A stretch of DNA of 64,000 nucleotides, taken from Kribbella sp. VKM Ac-2569 (lineage in GTDB: Bacteria; Actinomycetota; Actinomycetes; Propionibacteriales; Kribbellaceae). Position numbers and translations under genes: made by a program. The notes under the pieces were generated by a model. The model was not told the origin of the DNA. It did not search any database and saw only the letters and a list, made by a program, of their open reading frames with translations. The stretch lies in contig NZ_SGXJ01000007.1 in assembly GCF_004216905.1 (NCBI RefSeq), positions 62,001 through 126,000 of the forward strand, written 5' to 3'. Positions within the stretch are counted from its first letter, which is position 1; every line of letters begins with the position of its first letter. Of the stretch, positions 51,622 through 61,138 are shown in pieces.

Positions 51622-52644
51622 GTGACCGAATTCCGGCAGGCGGCCGAGGTCGCGGACGACTTCCACGCCGAGGTGATCGCACCTCTGGTGGGAGACGTCG
51701 ACTACGCGGCCGGGCTGCTCGGATGGGGCTCGGACGTGCTGGGGTACGACACCGCGCGCTCGACGGACCACGGGTGGGGGCCGCGGCTCGTCGTACTGGT
51801 CGACGCGGACGAGGTCGAGCGGGTGCGTAAGGCTGTCGACGACGGGCTGCCGGACGAGTACGCCGGATACCCGGTCCGCTTCGGCTGGGACAGCCACGAG
51901 CCACGGCACCACGTGACGGTCGCGACCGTGGGGGACTGGTTGCGGGAGCAGCTCGGGTTCGAAGCGTCGCAGGGGATCGGGGTCGACGACTGGCTGGTCA
52001 CGCCGCAGCAGCAGCTCCTCGGCGTCGTGGCGGGCCGGGTGTACGCCGACGACGGCCGGCTGGCACCGGTGCGTGATGCATTGGCCTGGTACCCGGACCA
52101 GATCTGGCGGTGGACGCTCGCCTGCCAGTGGTCGCGGATCGCGCAGGAGGAGGCGTTCGTTCAGCGCACACACGAGGTGGGTGACGAGCTCGGGTCACGG
52201 GTCGTGGCTGCTCGGTTGGTGCGGGACCTCATGCGGCTGGCGATGCTGCAGGCACGGACCTATGCGCCGTACAGCAAGTGGCTCGGTACGGCGTTCGCTC
52301 GCCTCGGTCACCCGGACGGGCTCGACGGGGCGCTGGCCGCTGCCGTAGCAGCCGAGTCGTACGCCGATCGCGAGCAGGCGCTGGTCACGGCGTACGAGCT
52401 GCTCGCCCGTCGCCACAACGCGCTCGGGATCTCCGACGAGCTCGACCCGGCGCCGCGGCCGTACTTCGACAGGCCTGCGCAGGTGCTCCAGGCCGGGCGG
52501 TTCGCGGAGGCGTGCCTGGCCACGGTGACCGACGACGCGGTTGCGCGGCACGGGCTGATCGGGTCGATCGACCAGTTCGCGGACAACACCGACGTACTCA
52601 GCAACCCGGCCGCGTTCCGGAAGCTGATTGCTGTCTATCGTTGA
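51622..52644 (+). CDS. DUF4037-like nucleotidyltransferase-fold protein
   Basis: A 340-residue cytoplasmic protein. The N-terminus resembles a nucleotidyltransferase core (GLLGWGSDVLGYDTARSTDHGWGPRLVVLVD, where GSDVLGYDT supplies the GS...D motif), and the C-terminal helical part (WRWTLACQWSRIAQEEAFVQRTHEVGDELGSRVVAARLVRDLMRLAM) fits DUF4037. GTG at 51622 follows GGAAGG. The role is unknown; aminoglycoside-type nucleotidyl transfer is one possibility. Confidence 0.7.
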   Translation: MTEFRQAAEVADDFHAEVIAPLVGDVDYAAGLLGWGSDVLGYDTARSTDHGWGPRLVVLVDADEVERVRKAVDDGLPDEYAGYPVRFGWDSHEPRHHVTVATVGDWLREQLGFEASQGIGVDDWLVTPQQQLLGVVAGRVYADDGRLAPVRDALAWYPDQIWRWTLACQWSRIAQEEAFVQRTHEVGDELGSRVVAARLVRDLMRLAMLQARTYAPYSKWLGTAFARLGHPDGLDGALAAAVAAESYADREQALVTAYELLARRHNALGISDELDPAPRPYFDRPAQVLQAGRFAEACLATVTDDAVARHGLIGSIDQFADNTDVLSNPAAFRKLIAVYR

Positions 52645-52647
52645 CCG

Positions 52648-53682
52648 ATGACCCTCGCCAGGCACGTCATCAGCTCCGTCACGACCACCGAGATCCGCTA
52701 CGAGTACCTGCGGACGATCGGCCGCAACGCGTTCCTCGGGAGCCACGGGAACGGCGGCAGCACCACGGCGTACGTCGTGGAGACCGACCGCGGCGCGACG
52801 GGTTGGGGGCTGCCGTTGTACGACGCGGATCCCGGACTGCTGCTGGGTCGGTCGTTGGCCGAGCTGATCGACCCGGATCAAGGCGTGATCGATCCGGCGG
52901 CGGAGTTCCTCGACTACCCGCTGCACGATCTCGCGGCGCGGATCCTGGACGTCCCGGTGTACGCGATGCTCGGCGGCGCCGGATCGCCGCGGGTGCGCTG
53001 CTACACCGGCGGCATCTACTTCGACGACCTCGACGGCGGGATGGACGCGATCCGGGCGAATCTCGCGCAGGACCACGCGTTCGGGTTCCGCGACTTCAAG
53101 CTGAAGATCGGCCGCGGGCACCGGTGGATGGACACCCGCGCCGGACTGCAGCGCGACATCGAGGTCACGCGGCTGGCCCGGGAGCTGTACCCGGACGCCG
53201 GGATCCTTGTCGACGGCAACGACGGCTTCACCCTCAACGGCCTCTTCGAGTACCTCGACGGTGTCGCGGACTGCGACCTGTACTGGATCGAGGAACCGTT
53301 CGCCGAACGCCGCCCAGATCTGGAGGCGCTGCACGAGCACCTGGGGACGATGCCGTCCCGCCCGAAGGTCGCCGACGGCGAGTACGACCCGAACGAGGCC
53401 CACGTCCTGGAACTGGCCCGCGAAGGCCTCGTCGACGTGGCCCTGATGGACGTCACCGGCCACGGCCTCACCGCCTGGCGCCGCACCATGCCGCAGCTCA
53501 AGGCCGAGGCCTCACCCCACGCCTGGGGCCAACCCCTCAAGACCCTGTACGCCGCCCACCTGGCAGCCGGCCTCGGCAACACCCCCATCATCGAAGGCGT
53601 CCCCGGCCCCGGCTTCTACACCCTCGAGAACGGCCACGTAGTCCTCCCCGAAACCTCCGGCTTCGGCCTCAATCTGCCGTAG
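52648..53682 (+). CDS. Enolase-superfamily (mandelate racemase/muconate lactonising type) enzyme
   Basis: A 344-residue enzyme. The KxK base motif is FKLKIGRG; metal ligands are expected in ILVDGNDGF (Asp), WIEEPF (Glu) and VADGEYD (Asp/Glu). A His in ASPHAWG may be the second base. Such enzymes abstract the alpha-proton of carboxylates, for example dehydrating sugar acids. It follows the DUF4037 gene by 3 bases. The substrate is probably a sugar acid, but nothing nearby pins it down. Confidence 0.88.
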   Translation: MTLARHVISSVTTTEIRYEYLRTIGRNAFLGSHGNGGSTTAYVVETDRGATGWGLPLYDADPGLLLGRSLAELIDPDQGVIDPAAEFLDYPLHDLAARILDVPVYAMLGGAGSPRVRCYTGGIYFDDLDGGMDAIRANLAQDHAFGFRDFKLKIGRGHRWMDTRAGLQRDIEVTRLARELYPDAGILVDGNDGFTLNGLFEYLDGVADCDLYWIEEPFAERRPDLEALHEHLGTMPSRPKVADGEYDPNEAHVLELAREGLVDVALMDVTGHGLTAWRRTMPQLKAEASPHAWGQPLKTLYAAHLAAGLGNTPIIEGVPGPGFYTLENGHVVLPETSGFGLNLP

Positions 53683-53691
53683 CCCGGCGGA

Positions 53692-55329
53692 TCACATGTC
53701 CAGGATGAGGTCGGTTGTCGGGCGGGAGCAGCAGATGAGCGCCTGTCCGTCCGGGGGAGGTTCTAGTGGGGTGGGGGAGTAGGCGAGGTCGCCTGAGAGC
53801 AGTGGGGTGATGCAGTTGTGGCAGACGCCGGTGCGGCAGCTCCAGCGGGCTGGGACGTCGCAGGCCTCGGCCAGCTCGAGCAGACTGCCCTCCTGCATGG
53901 CGGTAGAGACACCGCTGCGCGCGAACGTGACCAGTGGTCCTGTGCCGGGCACATCTGGTGCGTGCGGCGGTCTGCTCGTCTGACCGACCACACCTGGGTT
54001 CAGCGACGCCAAGGCTCCGAACAGCTCCGTGCGGATCCGCGTCACGCCCAGGGCGTTGAGCGCCTCCTGCATGTCCGCCATGAACGATTCCGGACCGCAG
54101 ACGTACGCCGTCGCGTCGGTCGGCAGCTCCAGGCCGGCCAGCTTGTCCTTGGTCAGCCGACCGTCGACCGCGCTGTAGTACACGTGCTCGTGAGCGCCAG
54201 GAAGCTGTGCGAGCAACTCATGTGCCTCGGCCGCGAACGCGTGCTCGGCCGGCCTGCGGGCCGCGTGGATCCACCACACCTCACGGGAACTACCGGCAAG
54301 GCTGTGGAGCATCGCGAGCACAGGCGTCACGCCGATGCCAGCCGAGATGAGCAGCACCGGCTCGGTCCCGCCACCAAGGACGAACTCACCACGTGGTGCC
54401 GCAACGTCCAGCAGGCTGCTGGGCGTCAGCTGGGTGAGGTACTCACTCCCAAGACCATGAGGTTCGCGCTTCACGCTGACTCGGTAGCCGCGGGAGGTGG
54501 AGAGCGAGTAGCTGCGCACTGCACCTGGCAACCGAAACGTCAGGTACTGACCGGCCCGAGTGGCTGGTAGCTCACCACCGTCAGCTGCCGCGAGGTGTAC
54601 GGAGAACACGTCGCTGGTCTCGGCAACAACATCTGTCACCCGCAGCGGCCGAAAGCCCGCCCAGGCCGGCTTGGGCGCGGCCGCCTCCTCCAGCAGGTCC
54701 CGGAACGACCCCTGCCAGCCAGGACTCATCGCAGGGATCTGTACGGCGAGCCGCAGCTTCTCCTGGTCTCGGTCTGGCAGATAGAGCAGTGCGTCCGTGT
54801 CGGACACACTCAACGCGCCAGGGCCGGTGGCGGTCTTCACGATCGAGTCACCGGCCGAGATCTCGCCTTCCGTGATCACCCGGCAGTAGAAGCCCGGCCG
54901 ATGGTGGCTGACGAGCAGCGCGGGCAGCTCCGGCTCACCCATCCGCAGACCCACCCGGTAGCAGGTGACGCGCGGCTGGGTGACCTCCAGTTCCGCGCCG
55001 CCGATCCGGTACCGGTCGCCGATGCACACCTCGTCGTCCGGCAGCCCGTCGACCGTCAGGTTCTCGCCGAACTGTCCGTAGCCGAAGTCGTCCCGTCCGA
55101 AGTGCTGCTCCCAGTAGCGGTAGGAGTCGATCTGGTACACGAGCACCGCGCGCTGCTCACCACCGTGGCCGGCTGTGTCGCCCTGGCCGTCACCGGCCAG
55201 GTTCAGCCGCCGGACCATCACCGGCCCGTCGACAGGCTGCTTCCAGACGCCGGTGTAAACGGTCTTCCCGTTCCACTCGACGTTCTTCGGCAGACCGACG
55301 TTCACCGACAACACAGTCGCTGCACTCAT
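53692..55329 (-). CDS. MOSC domain fused to FAD/NAD(P) ferredoxin reductase with C-terminal [2Fe-2S] domain
   Basis: A 545-residue multidomain protein. The N-terminal MOSC domain (about 1-215) has LNLAGDGQGDTAGHGGEQRAVLVYQ, FGENLTVDGL and the Cys in QPRVTCYRVGLRMG. Next comes a ferredoxin-reductase unit with YLTFRLPGAVRSYSLSTSRGYRVSVKREPHGLGSEYL for FAD and EPVLLISAGIGVTPVLAML for the nucleotide. The C-terminal ferredoxin domain has WSCRTGVCHNC and a last Cys in ICCSRP. MOSC proteins bind molybdenum cofactor or sulfur; these fusions resemble nitric-oxide dioxygenase or YiiM-type reductases. Last gene of the sulfatase operon, 26 bp after a sulfatase. Confidence 0.88.
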   Translation of the reverse strand: MSAATVLSVNVGLPKNVEWNGKTVYTGVWKQPVDGPVMVRRLNLAGDGQGDTAGHGGEQRAVLVYQIDSYRYWEQHFGRDDFGYGQFGENLTVDGLPDDEVCIGDRYRIGGAELEVTQPRVTCYRVGLRMGEPELPALLVSHHRPGFYCRVITEGEISAGDSIVKTATGPGALSVSDTDALLYLPDRDQEKLRLAVQIPAMSPGWQGSFRDLLEEAAAPKPAWAGFRPLRVTDVVAETSDVFSVHLAAADGGELPATRAGQYLTFRLPGAVRSYSLSTSRGYRVSVKREPHGLGSEYLTQLTPSSLLDVAAPRGEFVLGGGTEPVLLISAGIGVTPVLAMLHSLAGSSREVWWIHAARRPAEHAFAAEAHELLAQLPGAHEHVYYSAVDGRLTKDKLAGLELPTDATAYVCGPESFMADMQEALNALGVTRIRTELFGALASLNPGVVGQTSRPPHAPDVPGTGPLVTFARSGVSTAMQEGSLLELAEACDVPARWSCRTGVCHNCITPLLSGDLAYSPTPLEPPPDGQALICCSRPTTDLILDM

Positions 55330-55355
55330 CCGGACCGCTTCTCCACGGTCCTAAG

Positions 55356-56867
55356 TTACGCCTCCTGTGACAGGCGCTTGGTGTACTCCGCTACCTGCTG
55401 CAGGGACTTCTCGTCTGCCCATGACCAGGTCGGCGCCGGTGTTGACGGGCCCTCGTAAGGGAGGTCCGCGTAGTGCGCTTGTAGCTCGGCCAGTTGGACG
55501 GTCAGCGCAGCGCGGGTCTCGGCGTACGCCGGGTCGTTGGCTACGTTGACGAGCTCCTCCGGGTCCTTGCGCAGGTCGTACAGCTCCCACTCGGACTCGA
55601 AGAGCCGCTCCGACGACCCTGGTACGCCGAGACCGGCGCCGTAGTAGTGGATGAGCTTGAACTCCTTCGTCCGTACGCCGTAGTGCGCCGGAGCGTGGTG
55701 GATCGGGTCGTCGTGCTCCCAGTACCGGTAGTACACGGCGTCCGGCCAGTCCGGGACCTCCTCACCACGCAGTACCGGCAGGAAGCTCCGGCCCTGCGAA
55801 GTAGGCAGCACCGGCGCGCCGGCCATGTCGAGGAACGTCGCCGCGAAGTCCACGTTGGTCACCATCGCGTCGCAGGTGCTGCCGGCCGGGATCACCGACG
55901 GCCAGCGGATCATCATCGGCATCTGCAGCGACTCGTCGAACATCAGCCGCTTGTCGAACCACCCGTGGTCGCCGAGGAAGAACCCCTGGTCGGACGTGTA
56001 GACGACAACCGTGTTGTCACTGACCCCCTCCTCGTCCAGTACGTCGAGCAGCCGTCCGACGTTGTCGTCGATGCTCTGGACGCACTGCAGGTAGTCGCGA
56101 AGGTAGCGCTGGTACTTCCACCGCATCCGCGCCTCCCGGTTCTCCGGGCCGCGTAGCTCGCCCGGCAGCTCCTCACCGAGCTCGTCCGCACCCAGGTCGT
56201 CCGCAACGGACATGCGGACGCCACGGACCGCCTGGCTCCGCGTGCTGTGGTCGTCGAACAGCGTGCTCGGCTCGGGGATCGAACCGACCGGATAGAGGTG
56301 CTTGTGCTTCTCGTCCGGTACCCACGGCCGATGCGGTGCCTTGTGATGCACCAACAGCAGGAACGGCCGGTCCGGGTCCCGCTGCCTGATCCAGTCGATG
56401 CTCTGGTCGGTCACGATGTCTGTCGCGTATCCAGGGACCGACGAGGCACCGTCCGGTCCGAGCATCAGCGGGTCGACGTACTCACCCTGCCCGGGGAACA
56501 CCCGCCACGCGTCGAAGTGCCGCGGCGCGGACTCCGGCCGCTCGCCCAGGTGCCACTTGCCGAACAGCGCGGTCTGATAGCCGGCCTCATTCAGCACCTC
56601 GGCGAACGTCGGCACGCGGTAGTCGATCTCGGTGAAGATCGACGCGACCCCGTTCACGTGGCTGTACGTCCCGGTCAGGATCGACGCTCGCGACGGCGAA
56701 CAGATGGAGTTCGTGCAGTACGTCGCGTCCATCCGCACCCCGTCCTGGGCCAGCCGGTCCAGGTGCGGCGTGCTGTTGACCTTGCTCCCGTACGCCGAGA
56801 TCGCGTGCGCGGCGTGGTCGTCGGACATGACGAAGACGATGTTCGGCCTGTTCGGCTGGCGCATCAA
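55356..56867 (-). CDS. Sulfatase (formylglycine-type)
   Basis: A 503-residue sulfatase. Metal ligands FVMSDDHAAHAI (D16, D17), the formylglycine motif CSPSR at residues 56-60 with ILTG after it, FGKWHLGE and YTSDQGFFLGDHGWFDKR. Cys56 would be oxidised to formylglycine; no maturation enzyme is encoded in the window. No signal peptide is evident, so it is likely cytoplasmic. Its ATG overlaps the stop of the preceding sulfatase gene. It likely hydrolyses a sulfate ester on an imported glycan or small molecule. Confidence 0.95.
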   Translation of the reverse strand: MMRQPNRPNIVFVMSDDHAAHAISAYGSKVNSTPHLDRLAQDGVRMDATYCTNSICSPSRASILTGTYSHVNGVASIFTEIDYRVPTFAEVLNEAGYQTALFGKWHLGERPESAPRHFDAWRVFPGQGEYVDPLMLGPDGASSVPGYATDIVTDQSIDWIRQRDPDRPFLLLVHHKAPHRPWVPDEKHKHLYPVGSIPEPSTLFDDHSTRSQAVRGVRMSVADDLGADELGEELPGELRGPENREARMRWKYQRYLRDYLQCVQSIDDNVGRLLDVLDEEGVSDNTVVVYTSDQGFFLGDHGWFDKRLMFDESLQMPMMIRWPSVIPAGSTCDAMVTNVDFAATFLDMAGAPVLPTSQGRSFLPVLRGEEVPDWPDAVYYRYWEHDDPIHHAPAHYGVRTKEFKLIHYYGAGLGVPGSSERLFESEWELYDLRKDPEELVNVANDPAYAETRAALTVQLAELQAHYADLPYEGPSTPAPTWSWADEKSLQQVAEYTKRLSQEA

Positions 56868-58624
56868 CTCACCTTTCGGGTGATGTGGTCGGACAGTGCG
56901 GTGTCGAGCTCCAGCATCATCTCAGCGGTCACACCGGGATGCGCGGCGAACACCTCGAGCAGGGGCGCGGTCGGGACGAGCCTGCGCATTCCGTTGAGCC
57001 CGGCGATCAGGTGACGTGGCAGTGCGTCCGGGAAGCGCTCCAGTACGTCGGTCAGCGTCAGCGTTCGCAGTGGAGAGTCCGCTGCGAGCTCGCTCCGGCG
57101 TACTGACGGCTGGAGGGCCAGTTGCGCCTGGTCCCACTGGCGTTCGATGAGCAGATGCTCTGTCTGCACATGCCCTTCGGCGGGCAGACCGAGGCGTTCG
57201 TACTGCTCGGCAGGGGCGTCGTTGGCGCGCATCAGGTCGACCATCAGACCGCACAGTTGCAGCTCCAGTTCGTCGTCTCGCAACGGGTGCTGCTGTTGCG
57301 GATCGTTCTGGAGGTCGAACAGGAGCGAACCGTGCCACCAGGGGTTCCCGACCGGTGGGCCTGCGACTTTGAGCAGTGGGACGCCCTTGGTGAAGGTGAA
57401 GCCGTCGGTCAGGGTCGCGTCCTGCAGCTCCCCGGGTCGGAAGCGGGCGCGCATGTGTGTGGGCATGAGCGTGTAGTTGTAGAGCGGACCGTTGGACGGG
57501 TCCGCGCAGGCCCGCATGTAGACATAGCGGCCGTCCGTCACGTTGACATGGCCACCATGTGAGCCGAACAATGCGCCCGCACGTGTCTGATCGCCTGTCA
57601 GCGGCAGGCCCTGCATATCGGCCGGAGCCTCGACAGCGAAGTAGTCGAGCAGCGTCGGCGCGATGTCGATCGTCTGCACCAGGGTGTCCCGTCGTACCCC
57701 TGCTGCCCGCTCCCGCGGGTCCCAGACGAACAACGGCGTGTGGATCGTCTCGTCGAACCACGGCTGCACGCTCTTGCCCCACCACCCCCGCTCACCGAGC
57801 AGGAACCCGTGGTCGGTGCACACGATCAGCATCGTGTCGTCCCACAACCCGTGCCGGTCGAAGAGATCGAGCACCCGGCCGAGCGAGCGGTTGCACATCG
57901 TCAGCAGCGACAGGTACTCACCGCGCGCCCGCTCCACCTCCTCCGGCGACTCGACCACCCGCCGGTACGACGGCCAGTCGAACACTGGCGCCTCGGTGTC
58001 GACCCCGGCCAACCGCCGGTACTCGTCGTAGCTGAAGAACGGCTCGTGCGGGTCGAACGTCTCGATCTGCACGAACCACTTGTCCTCGGCAACGTTCGTC
58101 TCGATGAACTCGACGCCCGCGTCGAACGTCAGCGTCTGCGGATGCCGCGCCTCGTCCTGCAGGTACTGCCGGTTCACCCAGTCCTGCCGGCTGAGGAACG
58201 TCGTCGCGTTCAGCGTCTCCGGCACCTCGGGATCACGGACATGTCCCTTCCACCGGTCGCCCTCCTGCCCCCGGAAGAACTCGAACGTCGAGTACCGGTT
58301 GTGGTACGTCGCCCCGCCGTCCTCCCAGTAGTGCTGGTGATCGGTCGCCAGGTGCGTGTGCACGCCGCTCTGCTGCAACAGCTCCGGCATCGAGTCGTCG
58401 AACGGCTCCAGCGGACCCCACGAGCGGTGCAGGAAGTTGTACCGGCCGGTGTGCAGCTCACGCCGCGCCGGCATGCACGGCATGCTCCCGGCGTAGCAGT
58501 TCTCGAACAGCGCGGTTCGCTCGGCCAGCCGGCTGAAGTTCGGTGCATGCACGTTCTCCGCGCCGTACGGCGGCAGCATCCGCCGATTGAGCGAGTCGTA
58601 CATGACCATCACAGCGCGTTTCAT
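56864..58624 (-). CDS. Sulfatase (formylglycine-type), second
   Basis: A 586-residue sulfatase. The N-terminus VMVMYDSLNRRMLPPYG replaces the usual DD with YD, and the formylglycine motif is CMPAR (residues 50-54) followed by RELHTGR. Later metal-site blocks are IVCTDHGFLLGERGWWGKS and the His in ATDHQHYW. The Ala in place of Ser in the motif still satisfies C-x-P-x-R. Overlaps the neighbouring ATPase gene (ATGA at 58621-58624) and sulfatase gene. Sequence unlike its neighbour, so a different sulfate position is likely. Cytoplasmic by lack of signal peptide. Confidence 0.93.
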   Translation of the reverse strand: MKRAVMVMYDSLNRRMLPPYGAENVHAPNFSRLAERTALFENCYAGSMPCMPARRELHTGRYNFLHRSWGPLEPFDDSMPELLQQSGVHTHLATDHQHYWEDGGATYHNRYSTFEFFRGQEGDRWKGHVRDPEVPETLNATTFLSRQDWVNRQYLQDEARHPQTLTFDAGVEFIETNVAEDKWFVQIETFDPHEPFFSYDEYRRLAGVDTEAPVFDWPSYRRVVESPEEVERARGEYLSLLTMCNRSLGRVLDLFDRHGLWDDTMLIVCTDHGFLLGERGWWGKSVQPWFDETIHTPLFVWDPRERAAGVRRDTLVQTIDIAPTLLDYFAVEAPADMQGLPLTGDQTRAGALFGSHGGHVNVTDGRYVYMRACADPSNGPLYNYTLMPTHMRARFRPGELQDATLTDGFTFTKGVPLLKVAGPPVGNPWWHGSLLFDLQNDPQQQHPLRDDELELQLCGLMVDLMRANDAPAEQYERLGLPAEGHVQTEHLLIERQWDQAQLALQPSVRRSELAADSPLRTLTLTDVLERFPDALPRHLIAGLNGMRRLVPTAPLLEVFAAHPGVTAEMMLELDTALSDHITRKVS

Positions 58625-59451
58625 GCAATCGCCTCACTCGCCAGCAGGTCGCGACGCTCCTGGCGGCGCACTGCCTGGCGGTCCGGGTCGGGAAGGGGTG
58701 CGGCCATCAGCAGCCGTTTCGTGTACGGGTGCTCGGGCCGCTCGGTGACGTCGAGCACGTCGCCGTACTCGACGATGTCGCCGCGGTACAGGACCGCGAC
58801 GCGGTGGCTGATGTGCCGGACGACCGCGAGGTCGTGCGAGATGAAGAGATAGGCCACGCCGGTCTCCTCCTGGATCGAGATGAACAGGTCGAGCACGCGC
58901 GCCTGCGTGGACAGGTCCAGCGCGGACACGGGCTCGTCACAGACAATCAGCTTCGGTTGCAGTGCAAGCGCCCGCGCGATCGCGATCCGCTGCCGCTGAC
59001 CGCCGGAGAACTCCCGCGGCAGCCGATGTACGGCGTCGTGCGGCAGACCGACCTGGTCGAGCAGCGTGCGGACCCGAACACTGGCCTGACGGCGGTCGGC
59101 CGTACGACGGGCGACCAACGGCTCGACCAGGATGTCCTCGACGGTCATCGACGGATTGAGCGAGCTGTACGGATCCTGGAAGACCACCTGGATGTCGTCA
59201 CTCAACCGCCGGCGCTCCCGGCGCGACATCCCGACCAGCTCCCGCCCGTCGAACCGGATCGATCCGGAACCGACCGGGACCAGGCCGAGGATCGCCCGCC
59301 CGATCGTGGTCTTCCCGGAGCCGGACTCACCGACCAGGCCGAGCGTCTCGTGCGGCTTGATGTCGAACGAGACGTCGTGCAGGGCCTTGAAGCCTTTCGA
59401 TCGCCAGCCGCGGCCGGCGTACTCCACCACGACGTTGTGTGCTTCAAGCAT
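58621..59451 (-). CDS. Peptide-type ABC transporter ATPase, OppF/DppF class
   Basis: A 276-residue ATPase. Walker A GESGSGKTT, signature EFSGGQRQRIAIARALAL, Walker B LIVCDEPVSALDLSTQARVLDL, and the C-terminal EHPYTKRLLMAAPLPDPDR typical of DppF/OppF. It overlaps the permease-ATPase fusion gene by 8 bp. With the fused DppD-like domain it forms the heterodimeric motor. Confidence 0.94.
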   Translation of the reverse strand: MLEAHNVVVEYAGRGWRSKGFKALHDVSFDIKPHETLGLVGESGSGKTTIGRAILGLVPVGSGSIRFDGRELVGMSRRERRRLSDDIQVVFQDPYSSLNPSMTVEDILVEPLVARRTADRRQASVRVRTLLDQVGLPHDAVHRLPREFSGGQRQRIAIARALALQPKLIVCDEPVSALDLSTQARVLDLFISIQEETGVAYLFISHDLAVVRHISHRVAVLYRGDIVEYGDVLDVTERPEHPYTKRLLMAAPLPDPDRQAVRRQERRDLLASEAIA

Positions 59452-61138
59452 GATTCACCTCCAGGCGGGTGCGCGGCGCGCTGTCCTCGAGCGTCGAGCC
59501 GAGCAACGTCTGCGTGTACGGGTGCTTCGGACTCGCGAACAACGGCCGGACGTCGTTGACCTCGACGATCCGTCCGTCCTGCATCACGGCCACCCGGTCG
59601 CAGATGTCCGCGACCACTCCGAAGTTGTGCGTGACCAGCAACATCGCCATACCGAACTCGGTCTGCAACCCGCGCAGCAGGTCGAGTACGTCGGCCTGCA
59701 CGGTCACGTCCAGAGCCGTCGTCGGCTCGTCCGCGATCAGCAGATCGGGCTTGCCCGAGACCGCGCCGGCGATCAGCACCCGCTGCGCCATACCGCCGGA
59801 GATCTCGTGCGGGTAGGCCGCGAACGTACGACGGGGCTCCGGGATCCCGACGCGCTCCAGCAGGTGCAGCGCTTCGGTGACAGCCGCCTGCTTGGACAGG
59901 CCGCTGACCGCGCGCAACGGCTCGACGAGCTGTTCGCCGACCCGGAAGCACGGGTCGAGGTTCGACATCGGCTCCTGCGGGATGTACCCGATCCGCCGGC
60001 CGCGCAGTGCTCGCCGCTCGGACTCGGGCAGCCGGGCCAGCTCGGTGCCGTCGAAGGCGATGCTGCTCTGACCCAGCAACGTCCCGCCAGGCGACAACAG
60101 ACCGAGAACCGAGAACGCGGTCTGGGTCTTACCCGAACCCGACTCGCCCACCAGACCCATCACCTCTCCGTGCCGTACGTCGAGATCGACGCCGTGCACG
60201 ACCTCGCGGTAGCCGTCGTTGCTCGGGTACCCGACGGTCAGGTTGGTGATCCGCAGCAGCGGCAGCTCATCGGTGTCCGGGGTCGCGGGGACGAGCTCCG
60301 GCGGTTTCGGTGGTTTGCGGACCCGCTCGGTGCGCTGGATGACGTCGCGGATCGCGTTGCCCAGCAGGACGAGTGACGCGACGGTGAGAGCGATCGTCAT
60401 ACCGGGCCACCAGATCGCGATCCGGGACGTGTAGATGTTCGTGAACGCGTCCTGCAGCATGCCGCCCCAGGTCGGCGTCCCCGGATCGCCGAGGCCGAGG
60501 AACTCCAGCCCGGACTGGACGACGATCGCGATACCGGCCACGACGGCGGCCTGGATGACGATCGGCGCGCGGACAACCAGGAGCACGTGGCGGCCGATGA
60601 TCCGGGGATCGCTCAGCCCCGAGACCCGGGCCGCGTCGACGTACAACTCGTGTTTGACCGCCATCACCTGGCTCCGCACGAGGCGGTGGAAACCGGGTGA
60701 CAGCATCACACCGAACGCGACCATGGCCAGGTAGATCGACGAGCCGAGCGCCTGGAACAGCGCGAGCAGCACGATCATCGTCGGCAGGGCCATCAGCAGG
60801 TTGGCGCCCCAACCGAGGACGCCGTCGAGCAGACCGCCGTAGTACCCGCTGAGCAGACCGGAGACCACACCGAGCACCAGTGCCACCGAGAGAGCGATCA
60901 CCGCGCCGGTCAGGGTGTTGCGGCCGGCGTACAGCAGGCGGCTGAAGATGTCCCGGCCGGCACCGTCACCGCCGAGCAGGTAGCCACTCCCCGGGCCGGC
61001 GTTGATCCTGTCGAGCCGGAGCGCGGTCGGGCTGTGCGGCGCGACCAGCGGTGCGAACACGCTCGCCAGCACGATCACCAACAGAATCACCAGCGCCGCG
61101 ACCGCCAGCGGGTTGCGGAACACTTTGCGAGCTGTCAT
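59444..61138 (-). CDS. Fused DppC-type permease and DppD-type ATPase
   Basis: A 564-residue fusion. Residues about 1-290 are the DppC permease (GGDGAGRDIFSRLLYAGRNTLTGAV; coupling loop VDAARVSGLSDPRIIGRHVL). A linker rich in Pro (VRKPPKPPELVPATPD) leads to the ATPase (about 300-564) with Walker A GESGSGKTQ, signature EISGGMAQRVLIAG and Walker B LLIADEPTTALDVTVQ, and C-terminal KHPYTQTLLGS. ATG at 61138 overlaps the DppB stop. Fusing a membrane and a motor subunit fixes their ratio. No frame break at the junction, so this is a real fusion rather than two genes. Confidence 0.93.
   Translation of the reverse strand: MTARKVFRNPLAVAALVILLVIVLASVFAPLVAPHSPTALRLDRINAGPGSGYLLGGDGAGRDIFSRLLYAGRNTLTGAVIALSVALVLGVVSGLLSGYYGGLLDGVLGWGANLLMALPTMIVLLALFQALGSSIYLAMVAFGVMLSPGFHRLVRSQVMAVKHELYVDAARVSGLSDPRIIGRHVLLVVRAPIVIQAAVVAGIAIVVQSGLEFLGLGDPGTPTWGGMLQDAFTNIYTSRIAIWWPGMTIALTVASLVLLGNAIRDVIQRTERVRKPPKPPELVPATPDTDELPLLRITNLTVGYPSNDGYREVVHGVDLDVRHGEVMGLVGESGSGKTQTAFSVLGLLSPGGTLLGQSSIAFDGTELARLPESERRALRGRRIGYIPQEPMSNLDPCFRVGEQLVEPLRAVSGLSKQAAVTEALHLLERVGIPEPRRTFAAYPHEISGGMAQRVLIAGAVSGKPDLLIADEPTTALDVTVQADVLDLLRGLQTEFGMAMLLVTHNFGVVADICDRVAVMQDGRIVEVNDVRPLFASPKHPYTQTLLGSTLEDSAPRTRLEVNHA

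Noticed and set aside
59444..61138. Splitting the permease-ATPase fusion into two genes
   Set aside because: There is no stop codon or ribosome site at the domain junction and the linker is coherent, so I keep one gene.
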